Part shown: positions 42,451-52,632 of the stretch, one piece after another
Layout of the letters: every line of letters starts with the position of its first letter
Numbering within the stretch: position 1 is the stretch's first letter
NCBI RefSeq assembly: GCF_003850345.1
Contig: NZ_CP027707.1
Location: forward strand, 248,001 to 312,000
DNA length: 64,000 nt
Source: Pseudomonas chlororaphis subsp. piscium
GTDB taxonomy: Bacteria > Pseudomonadota > Gammaproteobacteria > Pseudomonadales > Pseudomonadaceae
Direction of reading: 5' to 3'
Made by a program: the position numbers and the translations under genes
Notes under the pieces: generated by a model
Seen by the model: the letters and a program-made list of their open reading frames with translations, nothing else
Database searches by the model: none
What the model was told of the DNA's origin: nothing

Positions 42451-43545
42451 ATGGCTGGTCTCGAATCGAAGTGGATCGTGGGTTTGATGCTGGCTGCGCT
42501 ACTGAGCGGTTGTGGCGCGGAAAAGCCCACCGAAAAGGACCGGTCGCGGGTGCGCGTGCAGCAAGTGCAGACTCGCGATTTCGCCGCGCAGGTGACCCTG
42601 ACCGGCGATGTGCAGGCGCGGGTGCAGACCGAGTTGTCGTTCCGCGTCGGCGGCAAGATCATCCAGCGCCTGGTGGATGTCGGCGACCGGGTCACGGCCA
42701 AACAGGTACTGGCCCGGCTCGACCCGAAAGACCTGCAGACCAATGTCGATTCCGCCGCCGCCTCGGTGTTCGCCGAGCAGGCACGGGTCAAGCAGACCAG
42801 CGCGGCCTTCGTCCGCCAGCAGAAACTCCTGCCCAAGGGCTACACCAGCCAGAGCGAATACGATGCCGCCCAGGCGGCGCTGCGCAGCAGCCAGAGCGCC
42901 CTGAGCGCGGCCCAGGCGCAGTTGGCCAACGCCCGCGAGCAACTGAGCTACACCGCGCTGATCGCCGATGCCCCGGGGGTGATTACCGCGCGCCAGGCCG
43001 AGGTCGGCCAGGTGGTGCAGGCCACGGTGCCGATTTACAGCCTGGCCCGCGACGGTGAGCGTGACGCCGTGTTCAACGTCTACGAGGCGTTGCTGGTGGC
43101 CCCGCCGGAGGATGGCGTGATCAACGTCAGCCTGCTGGACAACCCGAATATCAAGACCACCGGCAGGGTGCGGGAAGTCACCCCGGTGGTGTCGGCGCAA
43201 AGCGGCACGGTGCAGGTCAAGGTGGCCCTCGACGGCTTGCCGGCGGGCATGGACCTGGGCTCGGTGGTCGGCGCCAGTGCCCATGTGCCCGGCAAGGCCA
43301 GTGTCGAGCTGCCCTGGGCGGCGCTGACCAAGAACCTCAACGAACCGGCCGTGTGGCTGGTGGGCGAGGACGGCAAGACCAGCCTGCACAAGGTCACCGT
43401 GGGGCGCTACCAGACCGGCAAGGTGATCATCAGCGACGGCCTCGAGGGCGGCGAAAAAGTGGTGATCGCCGGCGGCCAGTTGCTGCACCCGGGGATGCTC
43501 GTCGAGATCGTTTCCGAGACCGGCGCCCAAGGAGCCAAGCCATGA
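42451..43545 (+). CDS. triA: RND efflux periplasmic adaptor, first (TriA-like)
   Basis: This 364-residue membrane-fusion lipoprotein (signal GLMLAALLSGCGA) would link the RND pump to an outer-membrane channel. It contains the HlyD/AcrA pattern: barrel-sandwich half GDVQARVQTELSFRVGGKI, coiled-coil hairpin with SVFAEQARVKQTSAAFVRQQ, and second half ADAPGVITARQAEVGQVVQ. It is followed by a second adaptor (ATGA overlap) and an RND pump, the organisation of TriABC in P. aeruginosa. No outer-membrane channel gene is present. Symbol by gene order and family, not by close match. Confidence 0.8.
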   Translation: MAGLESKWIVGLMLAALLSGCGAEKPTEKDRSRVRVQQVQTRDFAAQVTLTGDVQARVQTELSFRVGGKIIQRLVDVGDRVTAKQVLARLDPKDLQTNVDSAAASVFAEQARVKQTSAAFVRQQKLLPKGYTSQSEYDAAQAALRSSQSALSAAQAQLANAREQLSYTALIADAPGVITARQAEVGQVVQATVPIYSLARDGERDAVFNVYEALLVAPPEDGVINVSLLDNPNIKTTGRVREVTPVVSAQSGTVQVKVALDGLPAGMDLGSVVGASAHVPGKASVELPWAALTKNLNEPAVWLVGEDGKTSLHKVTVGRYQTGKVIISDGLEGGEKVVIAGGQLLHPGMLVEIVSETGAQGAKP

Positions 43546-44612
43546 AGCGCCTGTCCCTGCTGTTATGCGCCGGCCTGACGCTGGGCGCCTGTTCCAAGGA
43601 AGAGCCGGCGCCCGAGCCGGTGCGCCCGGTGCTGTCGTTCGAGGTGCGCGCCGAGTCCGAGGAAAGCCTTGGGCGGTTCGCCGGCAGCATCCAGGCCCGT
43701 TATGAAACCAACCTCGGTTTCCGGGTGCCGGGGCGCATCGCCAATCGCAACGTCGATGTCGGTGCCGAGGTGGGCAAGGGTGCCTTGCTCGCCACCCTCG
43801 ACCCCACCGACCAGCAGAACCAGTTGCGCTCCGCCCAGGGCGACCTGGCCCGGGTCGAGGCGCAATGGATCAATGCCCAGGCCAACGCCCGGCGTCAGCA
43901 GCAATTGTTCGATCGCGGCGTGGGCGCCCAGGCGCAGCTGGACATCGCCCAGACCGACCTGAAGACCACCCGCGCCTCCCTGGAACAGGCCAGGGCCGCG
44001 GTCAACCAGGCCCGCGACCAGCTGGCCTACAGCGAACTGCGCACCGATCACGGCGGCGTGGTCACCGCCTGGATGGCCGAGGCCGGCCAGGTGGTCAGCG
44101 CCGGCCAGCAGGTGGTGACCCTGGCCCGCCCGGATATCAAGGAGGCGGTGATCGACCTGCCGGCGAGCCTGGTGGACCAGTTGCCGGCCGACGTGGTGTT
44201 CAAGGTCGCCTTGCAGCTGGACCCGAGCGTCAACACCACCGCCGTGGTACGCGAGATCGAGCCCCAGGCGCAGAGCGCCACCCGGACCCGGCGTTCGCGC
44301 CTGACCCTGACGGAAACCCCACCCACCTTCCGCCTCGGCACGGCCATCAGCGTGACCCTCAGCTCCGCCATCGTCCCGCGCACTGAAGTGCCGCTGTCGG
44401 CCCTGCAGGAGGTGGACGGCCAGACGCGGGTCTGGATCGTCGACCCACAGGCGCGGACCGTGGCGCCGCGAGAGGTCACGGTGCTCAGCCGCGACCATGA
44501 TTCGGCGTTGATCAGCAGCGGGATCAAGATCGGCGAGCGGGTGGTGAGCGCCGGTGTGAACAGCCTCAAACCGGGGCAGAAAGTCAAAATCGACGAGGAC
44601 AGCCCACGATGA
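43542..44612 (+). CDS. triB: RND efflux periplasmic adaptor, second (TriB-like)
   Basis: The 356-residue adaptor has its own lipoprotein signal (LLLCAGLTLGACSK). Adaptor motifs are SIQARYETNLGFRVPGRI, then a coiled-coil hairpin (RVEAQWINAQANARRQQQLF) and RTDHGGVVTAWMAEAGQVV. It is only distantly similar to the first adaptor, so the pair probably forms a hetero-assembly as in TriA-TriB. It overlaps both neighbours by 4 bp. Confidence 0.8.
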   Translation: MKRLSLLLCAGLTLGACSKEEPAPEPVRPVLSFEVRAESEESLGRFAGSIQARYETNLGFRVPGRIANRNVDVGAEVGKGALLATLDPTDQQNQLRSAQGDLARVEAQWINAQANARRQQQLFDRGVGAQAQLDIAQTDLKTTRASLEQARAAVNQARDQLAYSELRTDHGGVVTAWMAEAGQVVSAGQQVVTLARPDIKEAVIDLPASLVDQLPADVVFKVALQLDPSVNTTAVVREIEPQAQSATRTRRSRLTLTETPPTFRLGTAISVTLSSAIVPRTEVPLSALQEVDGQTRVWIVDPQARTVAPREVTVLSRDHDSALISSGIKIGERVVSAGVNSLKPGQKVKIDEDSPR

Positions 44613-47600
44613 CGCCGGCCACGAAAGGGAGCTTCAATTTATCCGAGTGGGCCATCAAGCATCAGTCGTTCGTCTGGTACCTGATGTTCGTCGCCCTGCT
44701 GATGGGCGTGTTCTCCTACATGAACCTGGGGCGCGAGGAAGACCCGTCCTTCACCATCAAGACCATGGTCATCCAGACCCGCTGGCCAGGCGCGACCCAG
44801 GAGGAAACCCTCAAGCAGGTCACCGACCGCATCGAGAAAAAACTCGAAGAGCTGGACTCCCTCGACTACGTGAAAAGCTACACCCGTCCCGGCGAATCGA
44901 CGGTCTTCGTCAACCTGCGGGACACCACCAGCGCCAAGGACATCCCCGAGATCTGGTACCAGGTGCGCAAGAAGATCAACGACATTCGCGGCGACTTCCC
45001 CCAGGGCCTGCAAGGGCCGGGGTTCAACGACGAGTTCGGCGATGTGTTCGGTTCGGTCTACGCCTTTACCGCCGACGGCCTGAACATGCGCCAGCTGCGC
45101 GACTACGTGGAGCAGGTGCGCGCCGAGATCCGTGAAGTGCCGAACCTGGGCAAAGTGGAAATGGTCGGCGAGCAGGATGAAGTCATCTACCTGAACTTCT
45201 CCACCCGCAAGCTGGCGGCGCTGGGCATCGACCAGCGCCAGGTCCTGCAAAGCCTGCAAGCGCAGAATGCGGTGACCCCGGCGGGGGTGATCGAGGCCGG
45301 GCCGGAGCGGATTTCCGTGCGTACCTCGGGGCAGTTCGCCTCGGAGAAAGACCTGGCCACGGTCAACCTGCGGCTCAACGAACGCTTCTATCGCCTGGCG
45401 GATATCGCCGAGATCAGCCGCGGCTACGTCGACCCTTCGACGCCGCAGTTTCGCTATAACGGCCAGCCGGCCATCGGCCTGGCGATCGCCATGAAGAAGG
45501 GCGGCAACATCCAGGACTTCGGCAAGGCCCTGCACGCCAAGATGGACCAGCTCACCGCCAACCTGCCGGTGGGCGTAGGCGTACACACGGTGTCGGACCA
45601 GGCCGAGGTGGTGGAAAAAGCCGTCGGCGGCTTTACCAGCGCGCTGTTCGAGGCGGTGGTGATCGTACTGGTGGTGAGTTTCGTCAGCCTGGGCGTGCGC
45701 GCCGGGCTGGTGGTGGCGTGCTCGATCCCGCTGGTGCTGGCGATGGTCTTCGTCTTCATGGAGTACAGCGGCATCACCATGCAGCGGATTTCCCTCGGCG
45801 CATTGATCATCGCCCTGGGCCTGTTGGTGGACGACGCGATGATCACCGTGGAGATGATGGTCACGCGCCTGGAGATGGGCGAGACCAAGGAGCAGGCGGC
45901 GACCTTCGCCTACACCTCCACGGCCTTCCCCATGCTCACCGGGACCCTGGTGACGGTCGCCGGCTTCGTGCCCATCGGCCTCAACGCCAGTTCCGCCGGC
46001 GAGTACACCTTCACCCTGTTCGCGGTGATCGCCGTGGCCATGCTGGTGTCGTGGATAGTCGCCGTGCTGTTCGCCCCGGTGATCGGCGTGCATATCCTCA
46101 GCACCAACGTCAAACCCCACTCCGAGGAACCGGGCCGCATCGGCCGCGCCTTCAACGGCGGCCTGCTGTGGGCCATGCGCAACCGCTGGTGGGCCATCGG
46201 CATCACCGTCCTGGTGTTCATGCTGTCGGTGCTCGGCATGCGCTTCGTGCAGAACCAGTTCTTCCCGTCCTCGGACCGGCCGGAGATTCTCGTCGACCTC
46301 AACCTGCCGCAGAACGCCTCGATCGCCGAGACCCGCATGGCGGTGGATCGCCTGGAGGCCACCCTCAAGGACGACCCGGACATCCTGCGCTGGAGCACCT
46401 ATATCGGCGAAGGCGCGATCCGTTTCTACCTGCCGCTGGACCAGCAACTGCAGAACCCCTACTACGCGCAGCTGGTGATCGTCAGCAAGGGCCTGGAGTC
46501 GCGCACCGCGTTGACCGAGCGCCTGAAAAAACGCCTGCGCGACGACTTCGTCGGCATCGGCAGCTACGTCCAGGCCCTGGAAATGGGCCCGCCGGTGGGG
46601 CGGCCGATCCAGTACCGGGTCAGCGGCAAGGACATCGACCAGGTGCGCAAGCACGCCATCGAGCTGGCCACCGAACTGGACAAGAACTCGCACATCGGCG
46701 AGATCATCTACGACTGGAACGAGCCGGGCAAAGTGCTGCGCATCGACATCGCCCAGGACAAGGCCCGCCAGTTGGGGCTGTCTTCGGAGGACGTGGCGCA
46801 GTTGATGAACAGTATCGTCAGCGGCTCCACCGTGACCCAGGTGCATGACGACATCTACCTGATCAACGTGGTCGGCCGGGCCGACGACAGCGAGCGCGGC
46901 TCCCCGGAAACCCTGCAGAACCTGCAGATCGTCAACCCCAACGGCACCTCGATTCCGCTGCTGGCCTTCGCCACCGTGCGTTACGAACTGGAGCAGCCGC
47001 TGGTCTGGCGGCGCGACCGCAAGCCGACCATTACCATCAAGGCCTCGGTGCGTGACGAAATCCAGCCGACCGACCTGGTCAGGCTGCTCAAGCCGGATAT
47101 CGACAAGTTCGCCGCCGGCTTGCCGGCCGGTTATTCGGTGGCCACCGGCGGTACGGTGGAGGAGAGCGGCAAGGCCCAGGGGCCGATCGCCAAGGTGGTG
47201 CCGTTGATGCTGTTCCTCATGGCGACCTTCCTGATGATCCAGCTGCACAGCGTGCAGAAGCTGTTCCTGGTGGCCAGCGTCGCGCCCCTGGGGCTGATCG
47301 GCGTGGTCCTGGCCCTGGTGCCGACGGGCACGCCCATGGGCTTTGTGGCGATCCTCGGGATCCTCGCGCTGATCGGCATCATCATCCGCAACTCGGTGAT
47401 CCTGGTGACCCAGATCGACGAATTCGAGCGCGCCGGTCATTCATCCTGGGATGCGGTGGTGCAAGCCACCGAGCACCGTCGCCGGCCGATCCTGCTGACC
47501 GCCGCGGCCGCCAGCCTGGGCATGATCCCCATCGCCCGGGAAGTGTTCTGGGGGCCGATGGCCTACGCCATGATCGGCGGCATCATCGTCGCCACCCTGC

Positions 47601-47674
47601 TGACGCTGCTGTTCCTGCCGGCACTGTATGTGGCCTGGTACAAGATCAAGGAGCCGCGCAAGGAAGCCGGTTGA
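44609..47674 (+). CDS. triC: RND multidrug efflux transporter (TriC-like)
   Basis: This inner-membrane proton-driven pump has 1021 residues, the normal RND length, with twelve membrane helices in two repeats each followed by a large periplasmic loop. Visible family motifs are GREEDPSFTIKTMVIQTRWPG near the N-terminus, the helix-4 charged signature LGLLVDDAMITVEMMV, and the helix-10/11 region FVAILGILALIGIIIRNSVI. In this LGREEDP branch (HAE1 subgroup that includes TriC and VexF-like pumps) the substrates are biocides or detergents. Substrate here is not known. Confidence 0.85.
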   Translation: MTPATKGSFNLSEWAIKHQSFVWYLMFVALLMGVFSYMNLGREEDPSFTIKTMVIQTRWPGATQEETLKQVTDRIEKKLEELDSLDYVKSYTRPGESTVFVNLRDTTSAKDIPEIWYQVRKKINDIRGDFPQGLQGPGFNDEFGDVFGSVYAFTADGLNMRQLRDYVEQVRAEIREVPNLGKVEMVGEQDEVIYLNFSTRKLAALGIDQRQVLQSLQAQNAVTPAGVIEAGPERISVRTSGQFASEKDLATVNLRLNERFYRLADIAEISRGYVDPSTPQFRYNGQPAIGLAIAMKKGGNIQDFGKALHAKMDQLTANLPVGVGVHTVSDQAEVVEKAVGGFTSALFEAVVIVLVVSFVSLGVRAGLVVACSIPLVLAMVFVFMEYSGITMQRISLGALIIALGLLVDDAMITVEMMVTRLEMGETKEQAATFAYTSTAFPMLTGTLVTVAGFVPIGLNASSAGEYTFTLFAVIAVAMLVSWIVAVLFAPVIGVHILSTNVKPHSEEPGRIGRAFNGGLLWAMRNRWWAIGITVLVFMLSVLGMRFVQNQFFPSSDRPEILVDLNLPQNASIAETRMAVDRLEATLKDDPDILRWSTYIGEGAIRFYLPLDQQLQNPYYAQLVIVSKGLESRTALTERLKKRLRDDFVGIGSYVQALEMGPPVGRPIQYRVSGKDIDQVRKHAIELATELDKNSHIGEIIYDWNEPGKVLRIDIAQDKARQLGLSSEDVAQLMNSIVSGSTVTQVHDDIYLINVVGRADDSERGSPETLQNLQIVNPNGTSIPLLAFATVRYELEQPLVWRRDRKPTITIKASVRDEIQPTDLVRLLKPDIDKFAAGLPAGYSVATGGTVEESGKAQGPIAKVVPLMLFLMATFLMIQLHSVQKLFLVASVAPLGLIGVVLALVPTGTPMGFVAILGILALIGIIIRNSVILVTQIDEFERAGHSSWDAVVQATEHRRRPILLTAAAASLGMIPIAREVFWGPMAYAMIGGIIVATLLTLLFLPALYVAWYKIKEPRKEAG

Positions 47675-47767
47675 GGCCGGGCCCCTTGCGTCTGGCGCGG
47701 GGGGCTTGGCGCAGGCCGGCGGTGCTTTGCTTTACACTCTCGCCCTTCATTCGAGAAGGGATTGCTC

Positions 47768-50023
47768 ATGTCCTGCATTGCCCGGCCTCTACGTGGCCTG
47801 CTGCTTGCCGTCATCTGCCTGCTGTCGCCCTGGGCCCTGGCCCAGCCGTCGCTGGAAAACCCGCTGTGGCAGGTCGAGATCGACCCGGCGACCCTGGCGA
47901 TTCGCGTGACCCCCGCTGGCCAGCCGGCCGTGCAAGCCTCGGCGGGCGTGGACAGCCATCGGGTCAGCGCCCTGCAACAGACGCCGCAACGGCTTAGCTG
48001 GCAATGGGACGAGGGCGCCTGGAGCCTCAGCGCCACCCTGCGACAGCGCGACCTGGTGCTCTCCATCCAGGCCCGGGAGCCGGGGGCGCTGACGTTTCTG
48101 CGTCAGCCTGCCGGTGCCATGGGCAAGGGGCTGGTCTGGCCTTTGGCCGAGGGACATTACGTTCCGACGGGGGACCTGCGCTGGCAGCGGTTCCTGCTGG
48201 ACCAGGGCGAGGTCAACACAACCCAGGACCTGAGCCTGCCGCTGTGGACCCTGGATCACGGCGCCTTCACCCTGAGCTGGCTGCTGACCCGCCCCTACAA
48301 CAATCGCCTGAGCCTGAGCGCCGCAGGGCCGGCCATGGCGCTGACGGCGCAGCATCAGTTCACCCGCCTGGAACCCGACGCGCCGCTGACCATGACCTTG
48401 TACCTGGGGGACGCCGACTTGCTCGCGGGGGCCAAGCGCTATCGCCAGTGGCTGCTGGACAACGGGCGCTACGAGACCCTGGAGGCCAAGCTGGCGCGCA
48501 CGCCGCAAGGCAGCAAGTTGCTCGGCGCCAGCCATGTCTACCTGTGGGGCAACGACCTGCTGGGGGCGGACGATGTGCGCAGCTGGCCGCAGCTGCTGCG
48601 GGGGCTGCGGGGCAACGAGCCGCTGGCGGTGAAGCTGCGGGCCGGCCTAGACAAGGAAAGCGCGAAGATCCTCGAGGTGCCCGCGGCCAAGCTGGATGCC
48701 TATCAGCGCACCACCCTGCTGCGCAGCCTCAACAGCGCGCTGAATCAGCAGGCGCGCCTGGGCTGGCAGGGCGCGCAAGAGCCGGACATGCAGGCCCTGG
48801 CCCAGGGCTACGGCGAGCTGCGGGCGCAACTGGCCAAGGTCTTTGCCCTGGCCCTGAGCGCCGATCCGGCGAGTTGGGGCAGCAGCCTGTCGCTGGCGAC
48901 CATGGAGCGCTTGCGGGCAGCCGGTCTGGAACGTCTGTGGCTGGGCCTCGGCGAGGGTTGGGAAGGCGGGCTGTGGCACCCCGAGGCAGTGCGGGCCGCC
49001 GTCGCCGCCGGTTATCTGGTGGCGCCCTACGACTCCTACGAGACTGCGCTGCGCAGCGACGAGAACCCCGATTGGAGCACCGCCCACCTGGGTTCGCGGG
49101 CCAACCGCGAGTGCGCGATCGTGTTGGAGAACGGCCAGTTGAAAAGCGGTTTCCAGCAGTCCGGGCACTACACCGATCCTCGTTGCGTCCGGCCATTACT
49201 GGAGGCCCGGGTGAAGGCCGTGCAGGCCCGGGTCGGGTTCAACAGTTGGTTCCTCGATGCCTACGCCACCGGCATGCTGTTCGACAGCTACCGCGCCGAA
49301 AGGCCGATGACCCAGGCGCAGAACGCCGAGGGCAATGTCGCCGCCTCGCGCTGGATTGCCGAGCAGCAGCAACTGGTCAGCGGTTCCGAAGACGGCAATG
49401 GGGTGACGGCCGGCGGCGTGTTGTTCGCCCATGGTATGCAGACCCCGGTCATGGGCTGGGGCGATGCGCAGATGAGCAAGGAGCCGAAGTCGCCCTATTA
49501 CCTGGGCAACTGGTACCCGCCGGAGCAGCCGGCGATGTTCTTCAAGAGTGTGCCGCTCAAGGAGCCTTACCGCACGGTGTATTTCGCGCCGGCGACACGC
49601 TTGCCGCTGTACCAGACGGTGTTCCACGGCTCGCTGGTGACCAGCCACCACTGGCTGTTCGACAGCCTCAAATTGAGCAATGTGCGGGTCGAAAATGAAC
49701 TGGCCCAACTGCTCTACAACGTGCCGCCGCTGTATCACCTGAGTGCCGCCACCTTGCGCGGGCGCCTGCCGCTGATAGCCCGCCAGGATGCATTTTTCCG
49801 GCCTCTGCACCAGCGCCTCGGCACCCAGGCCCTCACGGATTTTCGCTGGTTGACGGCGGACCGCCAGGTGCAGCAGACCACCTTTGCCGACGGCTCGCGG
49901 CTGCTGGCGAATTTTGATGCCCGGCCCCGCGAGGTGGAAGGCGCGATGCTGGCGGCGCAGAGCATCAGGGCCGTACTGGCGGATGGCGAGGTGCGTGAGT
50001 ATCAGGTCGCGCGCCAGCCCTGA
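47768..50023 (+). CDS. Secreted glycoside hydrolase, GH101/GH129-like
   Basis: Exported protein of 751 residues with signal peptide (LLLAVICLLSPWALA-QP). An N-terminal beta-sandwich precedes a TIM-barrel region with WLGLGEGWEGGLWHPEAV, VGFNSWFLDAYATGMLFDSY (probable nucleophile Asp in FLDA) and GVTAGGVLFAHGMQTPVMGW. This pattern recalls proteins labelled glycosyl hydrolases related to GH101/GH129 (endo-alpha-N-acetylgalactosaminidase fold). The ATG at 47768 with AAGGGA is preferred over a TTG two codons upstream. Its link to the neighbours is unclear. Substrate unassigned. Confidence 0.6.
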   Translation: MSCIARPLRGLLLAVICLLSPWALAQPSLENPLWQVEIDPATLAIRVTPAGQPAVQASAGVDSHRVSALQQTPQRLSWQWDEGAWSLSATLRQRDLVLSIQAREPGALTFLRQPAGAMGKGLVWPLAEGHYVPTGDLRWQRFLLDQGEVNTTQDLSLPLWTLDHGAFTLSWLLTRPYNNRLSLSAAGPAMALTAQHQFTRLEPDAPLTMTLYLGDADLLAGAKRYRQWLLDNGRYETLEAKLARTPQGSKLLGASHVYLWGNDLLGADDVRSWPQLLRGLRGNEPLAVKLRAGLDKESAKILEVPAAKLDAYQRTTLLRSLNSALNQQARLGWQGAQEPDMQALAQGYGELRAQLAKVFALALSADPASWGSSLSLATMERLRAAGLERLWLGLGEGWEGGLWHPEAVRAAVAAGYLVAPYDSYETALRSDENPDWSTAHLGSRANRECAIVLENGQLKSGFQQSGHYTDPRCVRPLLEARVKAVQARVGFNSWFLDAYATGMLFDSYRAERPMTQAQNAEGNVAASRWIAEQQQLVSGSEDGNGVTAGGVLFAHGMQTPVMGWGDAQMSKEPKSPYYLGNWYPPEQPAMFFKSVPLKEPYRTVYFAPATRLPLYQTVFHGSLVTSHHWLFDSLKLSNVRVENELAQLLYNVPPLYHLSAATLRGRLPLIARQDAFFRPLHQRLGTQALTDFRWLTADRQVQQTTFADGSRLLANFDARPREVEGAMLAAQSIRAVLADGEVREYQVARQP

Positions 50024-50047
50024 ACCGCCTGGCGGCAGGCTGTGGCC

Positions 50048-50674
50048 TCAGGCCTTGCGCCACACACTCGCCAGCCACGGCTGCTGCTCGCGCGGCAGCC
50101 CGGCGGGCCGGTAGTAATGCTCCAGCTCGACAAACCCCGCCGCTGTCAGCAAGTGCTGCCACGCCGCCAGGTCGTGGTAGGCGCCATAACGCGGGCCGTT
50201 CCAGCCTTCGCGGTTGTCGCCGCGCGGGTTGGAGCTGAACAGCACGCCGCCGGGTTTCAGCGTGGCGTGCAGCTGGCGCAGCACCCGCGGTAACTCCTGC
50301 GAAGGGATATGAAACAGCACGGCGTTGGCGAAGATGCCGTCGAAGCGTTCGGCGGGCAGGCCGAGCTTGAGGAAGTCCTGCTGCCAGACCTCGCAACCGC
50401 TGTCGTCGCGGGCCATCTGGGCAAAACGCTCGGAGCCGTCGAGGCCGATGGCGATATGACCGAGGCGGGTGAAGGTCTGCAGGTCGCGCCCGGGGCCGCA
50501 GCCGAAGTCCAGCAGGGTGAAGGGCGCCGCGCCCTGGATATGCCGCAGCAGCGCGTCGATGTTCTGGCTGACATCGTGGTCGCGGGTGCCTTCGCGGAAG
50601 TCTTCGGCCACCTGGTTGTAGTGGCCCAGGGTGGTGGAGGTGATCTGGTCGAGGTCGGCGGGAGCGAGTTTCAT
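50048..50674 (-). CDS. Class I SAM-dependent methyltransferase
   Basis: The 208-residue soluble enzyme shows motif I LLDFGCGPGRDLQTF, motif II IAIGLDGSERF, motif IV ERFDGIFANAVLFHIP and post-motif LKPGGVLFSSNPRGDN. It resembles Methyltransf_11/25-type small-molecule methyltransferases, including some annotated for tellurite or unknown substrates. It is convergent with the glycosidase gene (24-bp gap) and lies upstream of the met genes on the same strand, separated by a repeat pair. Substrate unknown. Confidence 0.85.
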   Translation of the reverse strand: MKLAPADLDQITSTTLGHYNQVAEDFREGTRDHDVSQNIDALLRHIQGAAPFTLLDFGCGPGRDLQTFTRLGHIAIGLDGSERFAQMARDDSGCEVWQQDFLKLGLPAERFDGIFANAVLFHIPSQELPRVLRQLHATLKPGGVLFSSNPRGDNREGWNGPRYGAYHDLAAWQHLLTAAGFVELEHYYRPAGLPREQQPWLASVWRKA

Positions 50675-50736
50675 GGCGGGCTGCGTTGGCTGGGGTGGTG
50701 TGCCGAATATACCCCATGCCGGTCACCCCGGCCCTC

Positions 50737-50838
50737 TGTAGCCGCTGCCGAAGGCTGCGATCGGCTGCGAAGCGGCCGTGCTCTTGAGAGCGTCGAAGGC
50801 CCTTCGGGCCTTATCGCAGCCTGCGGCAGCGGCTACAG
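50737..50838. repeat. Inverted repeat pair, second Pseudomonas family
   Basis: tgtagccgctgccgaaggctgcgatcg and cttatcgcagcctgcggcagcggctac surround ~35 bp, 10 bp beyond the metI stop; it may end the metQNI transcript. Confidence 0.85.
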
Positions 50839-50848
50839 GGGGGAGTCC

Positions 50849-51493
50849 TCAACGTTTGTTGAGCACCCGCGCCAGGCGGTCGCCGCCCAGTTGGATCGCC
50901 GCGACGAGGATCACCAGCAGCACGATCACCGTGAGCATGATCTGGCTGTCGAAACGCTGGTAGCCATAGCGATAGGCAATGTCCCCCAACCCACCGGCGC
51001 CGATGGCCCCGGCCATGGCCGAGGAGTTGATCATGGTCACCAGGGTGATGGTGAAACCGCCGACGATGCCTGGCAGCGCTTCCGGCAACAGCACATGCCA
51101 GACGATGTGCCAGCGCCGGCAGCCCATGGCCTGGGCCGCTTCGATCAGGCCGTGGTCGACCTCGCGCAGGCTGACCTCGGCGATCCGCGCGAAGAACGGC
51201 GTGGCGGCGATGGTCAGTGGCACCACCGCTGCCCAGACGCCGTAGGTGGTGCCGACGATCAGCCGGGTGAAGGGGATCAGCGCCACCATCAGGATCAGGA
51301 ACGGGATCGAGCGGAACAGGTTGACGAAGGCCCCCAGCACGCTGTTCAGCCTGGGTGCTTCATAGATCCCGCCCTTGCCGCTGGTGACCAGGATCACCGC
51401 CAGCGGAATCCCCGCCAGCAAGGCGATCAGCGACGACACGCCGACCATCAGGAAGGTATCGATAACGCCCTGGAGCAAGCGATCAAACCACAT
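50849..51493 (-). CDS. metI: Methionine ABC transporter permease
   Basis: This 214-residue inner-membrane permease has five or so helices. The MetI pattern is clear: [43 protein letters not shown], and the coupling loop [20 protein letters not shown]. It overlaps the 3' end of metN by 11 bp. It is the last gene of metQ-metN-metI on the minus strand. In this sulfur cluster it may import methionine, its sulfoxide or another organosulfur compound. Confidence 0.93.
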   Translation of the reverse strand: MWFDRLLQGVIDTFLMVGVSSLIALLAGIPLAVILVTSGKGGIYEAPRLNSVLGAFVNLFRSIPFLILMVALIPFTRLIVGTTYGVWAAVVPLTIAATPFFARIAEVSLREVDHGLIEAAQAMGCRRWHIVWHVLLPEALPGIVGGFTITLVTMINSSAMAGAIGAGGLGDIAYRYGYQRFDSQIMLTVIVLLVILVAAIQLGGDRLARVLNKR

Positions 51494-52631
51494 AACCCAG
51501 CACCTCTACCTGTTGTGTCCATTGCTTCTGCAAAAAGTGCTGCGCGCGCAGGCGTTGTTCCTCGGCGCCCAGGGACGAGCCGCTGACCGCCAGCAGCAGT
51601 TGCCCCAGGGCATGCCCCTGAATCCGTTCCACGCCGCCGTGCAGCAGCCGCACGCGCCCGCCCAGAGTGCTGAACAGCGCGGCCAGGTCCGGTTCGTCGC
51701 TGGTCCTGCCGGTGAACTGCACGCGCAATACCACCGCCGCGTCCGAAGACTTCGGCTGGCTTTGCAGGCGGTTTTGCAGCTCCTCCGGCAAACCGTGCTG
51801 CAAGGGCGCCAGCAGGGTCTTGCTGACCTCGTGCTGCGGGTTGCCGAACACTTCCCAGACCGGCCCCTGCTCGACGATATGCCCGTGCTCCAGCACCACC
51901 ACGTGGTCGCAGATATCGCGGATCACCGCCATCTCGTGGGTGATCAGGATGATGGTCAGGCCCAGGCGCTGGTTGATCTGTTTGAGCAGGCCGAGGATCG
52001 ACTGGGTGGTCTCCGGGTCCAGCGCCGAGGTGGCCTCGTCGCACAGCAGGATCGCCGGGTCGTGCACCAGCGCCCGGGCGATGCCCACCCGCTGTTTCTG
52101 CCCGCCCGAGAGCTGCGCCGGGTAGGCCTTGTGCTTGTCCTTCAGGCCCACCAGCTCCAGCAGTTCGCGCACCTTGCGCTCGCGTTGTTCCTTGGGCACG
52201 CCGGCCACTTTCAGCGGCAGCTCGACGTTCTGCCACACGGTCTTGGCCGACATCAGGTTGAAGTGCTGGAAGATCATGCCGATGCGCCGGCGCAGCTCCA
52301 CCAGGCGGTCCTCGTCGAAGTCGCCGATGTCCACCTGATCGATCAGCACCCGGCCGCCCGAAGGCTGTTCCAGGCGGTTGATGGTGCGGATCAGCGACGA
52401 CTTGCCGGCGCCGCTGCGGCCGATGATGCCGAACACTTCACCGCGCTGGATCGCCAGGTCGATACCGTGCAGGGCCTGTACCGGGCCTTGCTGGCCCTGG
52501 TAGGTCTTGGTCAGGCCGATGAAGCGCACATGGGCCCGGTTCAATTCCGGGTGCAGTTCGGCCTGCTGTGCGTTTTGCGGCTGTTCGGGTGGCTGCTTGG
52601 AGGCCTTGTGCGGGAGATAGGCGACGCTCAT
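51483..52631 (-). CDS. metN: Methionine ABC transporter ATP-binding protein
   Basis: The 382-residue ATPase has Walker [11 protein letters not shown]-loop [13 protein letters not shown], signature [15 protein letters not shown], Walker [15 protein letters not shown] and H-loop THEMAVI. A C-terminal NIL-type methionine-sensing domain (~residues 300-375) contains [20 protein letters not shown]. An N-terminal extension of about 33 residues rich in Gln/Pro ([20 protein letters not shown]) precedes the core, unlike E. coli MetN. It starts 1 bp after the metQ stop. Confidence 0.93.
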   Translation of the reverse strand: MSVAYLPHKASKQPPEQPQNAQQAELHPELNRAHVRFIGLTKTYQGQQGPVQALHGIDLAIQRGEVFGIIGRSGAGKSSLIRTINRLEQPSGGRVLIDQVDIGDFDEDRLVELRRRIGMIFQHFNLMSAKTVWQNVELPLKVAGVPKEQRERKVRELLELVGLKDKHKAYPAQLSGGQKQRVGIARALVHDPAILLCDEATSALDPETTQSILGLLKQINQRLGLTIILITHEMAVIRDICDHVVVLEHGHIVEQGPVWEVFGNPQHEVSKTLLAPLQHGLPEELQNRLQSQPKSSDAAVVLRVQFTGRTSDEPDLAALFSTLGGRVRLLHGGVERIQGHALGQLLLAVSGSSLGAEEQRLRAQHFLQKQWTQQVEVLGYVV

Positions 52632-52632
52632 C

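Noticed and set aside
44639..47440. 933-codon minus-strand frame opposite the RND pump gene
   Set aside because: Shadow frame, His/Asp/Gln-rich without domains; the plus-strand gene is unmistakable.
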